Source of the DNA: Flavobacterium humidisoli
GTDB taxonomy: Bacteria > Bacteroidota > Bacteroidia > Flavobacteriales > Flavobacteriaceae
DNA: 64,000 nucleotides
Assembly (NCBI RefSeq): GCF_023272795.1
Contig: NZ_CP096829.1
Location: forward strand, 5,270,001 to 5,334,000
Direction of reading: 5' to 3'
Shown: positions 61,549 through 64,000 of the stretch, piece by piece
Position numbering within the stretch: the stretch's first letter is position 1
Layout of the letters: each line of letters begins with the position of its first letter
Notes under the pieces: model-generated
What the model was told of the DNA's origin: nothing
Databases searched by the model: none
What the model saw: the letters and a program-made list of their open reading frames with translations, nothing else
Translations under genes and position numbers: made by a program

Positions 61549-62364
61549 TTAGATAGTATTGAAATAATTGTAAAAAAACAGTAGCTGATATTTTAAAGAA
61601 TTCTCCCAGTATTTCAGATTATGTTCGCCTGGGCGTTCTATATAATCGTGATTTATTTTTAGATCCAGCATTTTTGCATGAAGTTCTCTGTTTACTTTCA
61701 TAAAGAAATCATCAACTCCGCAGTCAATAATCAGTTTTAATTTGTTGTCTTTTACCAAGTCTAACATATTGGTAACCGTATTCTGATTCCAGTTTTCTGG
61801 GAATTCTGTAATTGGGCCTAATCGTTTTTTAATATCCCAATTTTCAGGAAACGGGCGAAAATCTACCCCTCCGCTCATGCTTCCCGCAGCACCAAAAACA
61901 TCTTGATGTCTAAATGATAAATACAAAGCACCGTGTCCGCCCATGCTCAAACCTGAAATGGCTCTTGCTTTGCGGCCTGCAATTGTTTTGTATTGTTTGT
62001 CAATAAACGGAACCAGTTCTTTTACAACGTAAGTTTCATACTTAAAACTCGGATCTATCGGACTGTCAAAATACCAGCTTGAATAATTTCCATCTACACC
62101 AACCACTATAAATCCGTATTGATCTACTTGTTTTCCTAGTTCTTTAAAATCTCTTGCCCATGAAGCATAGTTTCCGCTATAGCCATGAAGCAGATAAACA
62201 ACTGGAAATGCTTTCTTGCTCTTTTTATAATTATCCGGAACTACTACACAAGTTTTAATGTTCTTCTGCATCGAAGGACTAAAAACTTGCAAAGTGTCAA
62301 CCTTCGCCGCGTGAACTGCAAAGGCTATAAAAAGAAGAAAGAAAGTGTAAATTGTTTTTTTCAT
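61549..62364 (-). CDS. secreted alpha/beta-hydrolase esterase
   Basis: A 271-residue secreted esterase with signal peptide (about 1-18, ending VHAA). The fold is that of the esterase D/Fes family: VVYLLHGYSGNYASWARDF near the oxyanion site, the nucleophile S140 in SGLSMGGHGAL, and a likely His in RPGEHNLKYW near the end, with an Asp between (IDCGVDDFFM). The ATG at 62364 puts the signal peptide at the N-terminus; an upstream in-frame ATG (62415) would add 17 residues ahead of it. It follows the FAD/Fe-S dehydrogenase by 55 bp. It could be a carbohydrate acetyl esterase or carboxylesterase; the substrate is unknown. Confidence 0.85.
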   Translation of the reverse strand: MKKTIYTFFLLFIAFAVHAAKVDTLQVFSPSMQKNIKTCVVVPDNYKKSKKAFPVVYLLHGYSGNYASWARDFKELGKQVDQYGFIVVGVDGNYSSWYFDSPIDPSFKYETYVVKELVPFIDKQYKTIAGRKARAISGLSMGGHGALYLSFRHQDVFGAAGSMSGGVDFRPFPENWDIKKRLGPITEFPENWNQNTVTNMLDLVKDNKLKLIIDCGVDDFFMKVNRELHAKMLDLKINHDYIERPGEHNLKYWENSLKYQLLFFYNYFNTI

Positions 62365-62419
62365 AATTGATGTTTTTATAAAATAATATTTTTGAAAAGC
62401 ACTGGGAAAATACAAAAAA

Positions 62420-64000
62420 TTACTTCAAACAATCTTTTAAAATAGTTACGGGATGCATGGCTTTTCTGCTCGTTCCATCAAAAATCTGATGGCGGCAGCT
62501 GGTTCCTGCGGCTGCAATTTCTGTTGATGGCTCTGTTGCCCTAATTTTCGGAAACAGCGTATCTTCCCCCATCTTCATACTGATTTCGTAATGTTCTTTT
62601 TCATAACCAAATGAACCCGCCATTCCACAGCAGCCCGAATTATAAATCGTAACGGTATTATTTTTTGGGATATTCAACATCGCAAAAGAAGCTTCTACGC
62701 TACTCAATGATTTTTGATGGCAATGCCCATGTATTTTGATATTTTTCTCTTTTTCAGAAAATTGATCTGCGTGAATTTTTCCGTTTCCAATTTCTCTTTT
62801 GAAAAACTCCTCGACCGTAAAAGTATTTTTGGCTAATTTCTCCGCACTTTCCTTATCTGCAGCCAATCGGATATATTCGTCTCTGAAAGTCAATATTGCC
62901 GAAGGTTCTATTCCGACTAAAGGCGTGTTTTCAGAAATTATATTTTTAAAAGTATTGACATTTTTGTTCGCAATTTCCTGCGCTTCTTCTAAAAATCCTT
63001 TTGAGATAAAGGCTCTTCCGCTTTCTTCATGATCAATTACAATTACTCTGTAACCTAATCTGGTTAACAGTTCGTAGGCATCGATTCCGACTGAAACATC
63101 GTAATAATTGGTAAATTCATCACAAAAAAGATAGACACTTCCATTCTCAAAAGACATGTCTGTATTACGCTTTTTTTCCTTTTCATACCATTTTCTAAAC
63201 GTCTTTGGAGCCAATAACGGCACTTGTCTTTCAGGTGCAATTCCCATACGTTTTTTAATGAATGAAAGATTAGAAGCCCAGTTGGTAACTGATGGCGCAA
63301 TACTTCCTAGTTCATTCAATTTGGAATTGAAAGCAAAGATTTTATTTCGAAAAGAAAAACCATTTGCTTTTTGATATTGGTATAAAAACTCTGCTTTTAA
63401 AGTCGCCACATCAACATTACTCGGGCATTCGCTGGCACAAGCTTTACAACTTACACACAATTCAAAAACCTTATACAATTCTTCGTGATCGAATTTATTT
63501 TCTTTTTCCGAATTCGTCAGATATTCTCTTAAAGCATTGGCACGTGCACGCGTAGTATCTTTTTCGTTTCTGGTGGCACGATAACTTGGACATAAAGTGC
63601 CACCTGCCGATGGCATTTTTCGGCAATCGCCCGAACCGTTGCATTTTTCGGCAGCACGCAAAACGCCTAAACTATCGGAGAAGTCTTGAATCGTTTTTAT
63701 CTCAGGTTCAATCCTTCCCGCTTCGAAACGAAGATTTTCATCCATTTTAGAAGCATTTACGATTTTTCCAACGTTCAAAATCGTGTTGGGATCAAATGCT
63801 TTTTTTACTCGTTTTAGCAGTTCGTAATTTTTATCGCCAATCATAAACGGCAGAAACTCTCCGCGTAAAATTCCGTCGCCATGTTCACCACTTAACGAAC
63901 CTCTATATTTTTTTACCAAATGGGCTACTTCGGTAGATAAATTTCGAAACTGATGTAATCCTTCTTTTGTTTTTAAATTTATCTTCGGACGCAAATGCAG
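62420..64000 (-). CDS. FAD/4Fe-4S dehydrogenase, D-lactate or D-2-hydroxyacid type, C-terminal part
   Basis: The last 526 residues of a fused flavoprotein/iron-sulfur dehydrogenase; the FAD-binding N-terminus lies beyond the right edge and the frame is open to base 64000. Visible parts are the FAD-oxidase C-terminal signature SLSGEHGDGILRGEF, a cysteine cluster (CNGSGDCRKMPSAGGTLCP), a 4Fe-4S motif (CVSCKACASECP) and two CCG-type domains (HGHCHQKSL; SGCCGMAGSFGYE). The YdiJ/GlcD/Dld-like group oxidises D-lactate or D-2-hydroxyglutarate with transfer to quinone. It lies upstream of an esterase and the cell-wall glycan operon. D-lactate is a product of MurNAc breakdown, which is a possible link. 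The substrate is not settled. Confidence 0.85.
   Translation of the reverse strand: MHLRPKINLKTKEGLHQFRNLSTEVAHLVKKYRGSLSGEHGDGILRGEFLPFMIGDKNYELLKRVKKAFDPNTILNVGKIVNASKMDENLRFEAGRIEPEIKTIQDFSDSLGVLRAAEKCNGSGDCRKMPSAGGTLCPSYRATRNEKDTTRARANALREYLTNSEKENKFDHEELYKVFELCVSCKACASECPSNVDVATLKAEFLYQYQKANGFSFRNKIFAFNSKLNELGSIAPSVTNWASNLSFIKKRMGIAPERQVPLLAPKTFRKWYEKEKKRNTDMSFENGSVYLFCDEFTNYYDVSVGIDAYELLTRLGYRVIVIDHEESGRAFISKGFLEEAQEIANKNVNTFKNIISENTPLVGIEPSAILTFRDEYIRLAADKESAEKLAKNTFTVEEFFKREIGNGKIHADQFSEKEKNIKIHGHCHQKSLSSVEASFAMLNIPKNNTVTIYNSGCCGMAGSFGYEKEHYEISMKMGEDTLFPKIRATEPSTEIAAAGTSCRHQIFDGTSRKAMHPVTILKDCLK

Overview
The window is chromosomal DNA of a Flavobacterium-like member of the Bacteroidetes. 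The evidence is AT-rich coding DNA, Bacteroidetes-type promoters (TAnnTTTG, sometimes with an upstream TTG) instead of E. coli-type ones, no Shine-Dalgarno pattern, a tmRNA whose tag reads GENNYALAA, a SusC/SusD pair with FecR and an ECF sigma factor, TonB-dependent receptors, and menaquinone synthesis (menE). No phage, insertion sequence, CRISPR array, rRNA or ordinary tRNA gene was seen. Most of the window is ordinary chromosome with short operons, strong intergenic hairpins and several families of palindromic intergenic repeats.

Layout. 1-9.7 kb: a truncated SulP transporter, divergent dps/oxyR (peroxide defence), mnmD, ilvE, a MazG-like pyrophosphohydrolase, an SRPBCC/GyrI-like protein, and an ECF sigma operon with a membrane partner and a CpxP/Spy-like periplasmic protein. 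The same ECF-type promoter motif lies before the sigma gene and before the membrane-partner gene. 9.8-13.8 kb: two paralogous secreted proteins, each behind a sigma-54-like -24/-12 sequence, then kup. 13.9-25.2 kb: an RsmB/NOP methyltransferase, menE with a CPBP protease, arsC, an outer-membrane receptor, a 57-residue membrane protein, fumC, a saccharopine/alanine dehydrogenase-like enzyme and a serine hydrolase lipoprotein. 25.4-25.8 kb: ssrA (tmRNA).

26-36 kb, minus strand: ECF sigma, FecR, SusC (with STN domain), SusD, a large HExxHxxGxxH metalloprotease and a DUF3347 protein. This looks like a trans-envelope-regulated uptake locus with a protease in place of glycoside hydrolases. 36.3-43 kb: an acidic small protein, a lipoprotein gene frameshifted by an exact 22-bp tandem duplication, an MFS transporter, a DUF763 protein ending in a sliding-clamp-binding-like motif, an AI-2E-family protein, and a cupin/MDR oxidoreductase operon divergent from an HxlR regulator with clear palindromic operators. 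43-46 kb: a SAM-I riboswitch with a good promoter, heading a 26-codon candidate ORF, a TlpA-like thiol-disulfide protein and a cysteine-desulfurase-like enzyme. 46-52 kb: a multi-PAS histidine kinase with response regulator, two small lipoproteins, and a FAD oxidoreductase-Rieske fusion.

52.5-64 kb, minus strand: a BtuB-like receptor and a cell-wall glycan set: NamZ exo-muramidase, an AmiE/S12-like serine hydrolase, GH20 hexosaminidase and a DigH-like GHL10 glycosidase. These are followed, towards the right edge, by an esterase and a truncated FAD/4Fe-4S dehydrogenase of the D-lactate/D-2-hydroxyacid type. Together they suggest extracytoplasmic peptidoglycan turnover, with possible oxidation of the D-lactate that comes from MurNAc. 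That pathway reading is inference from family assignments and gene order.
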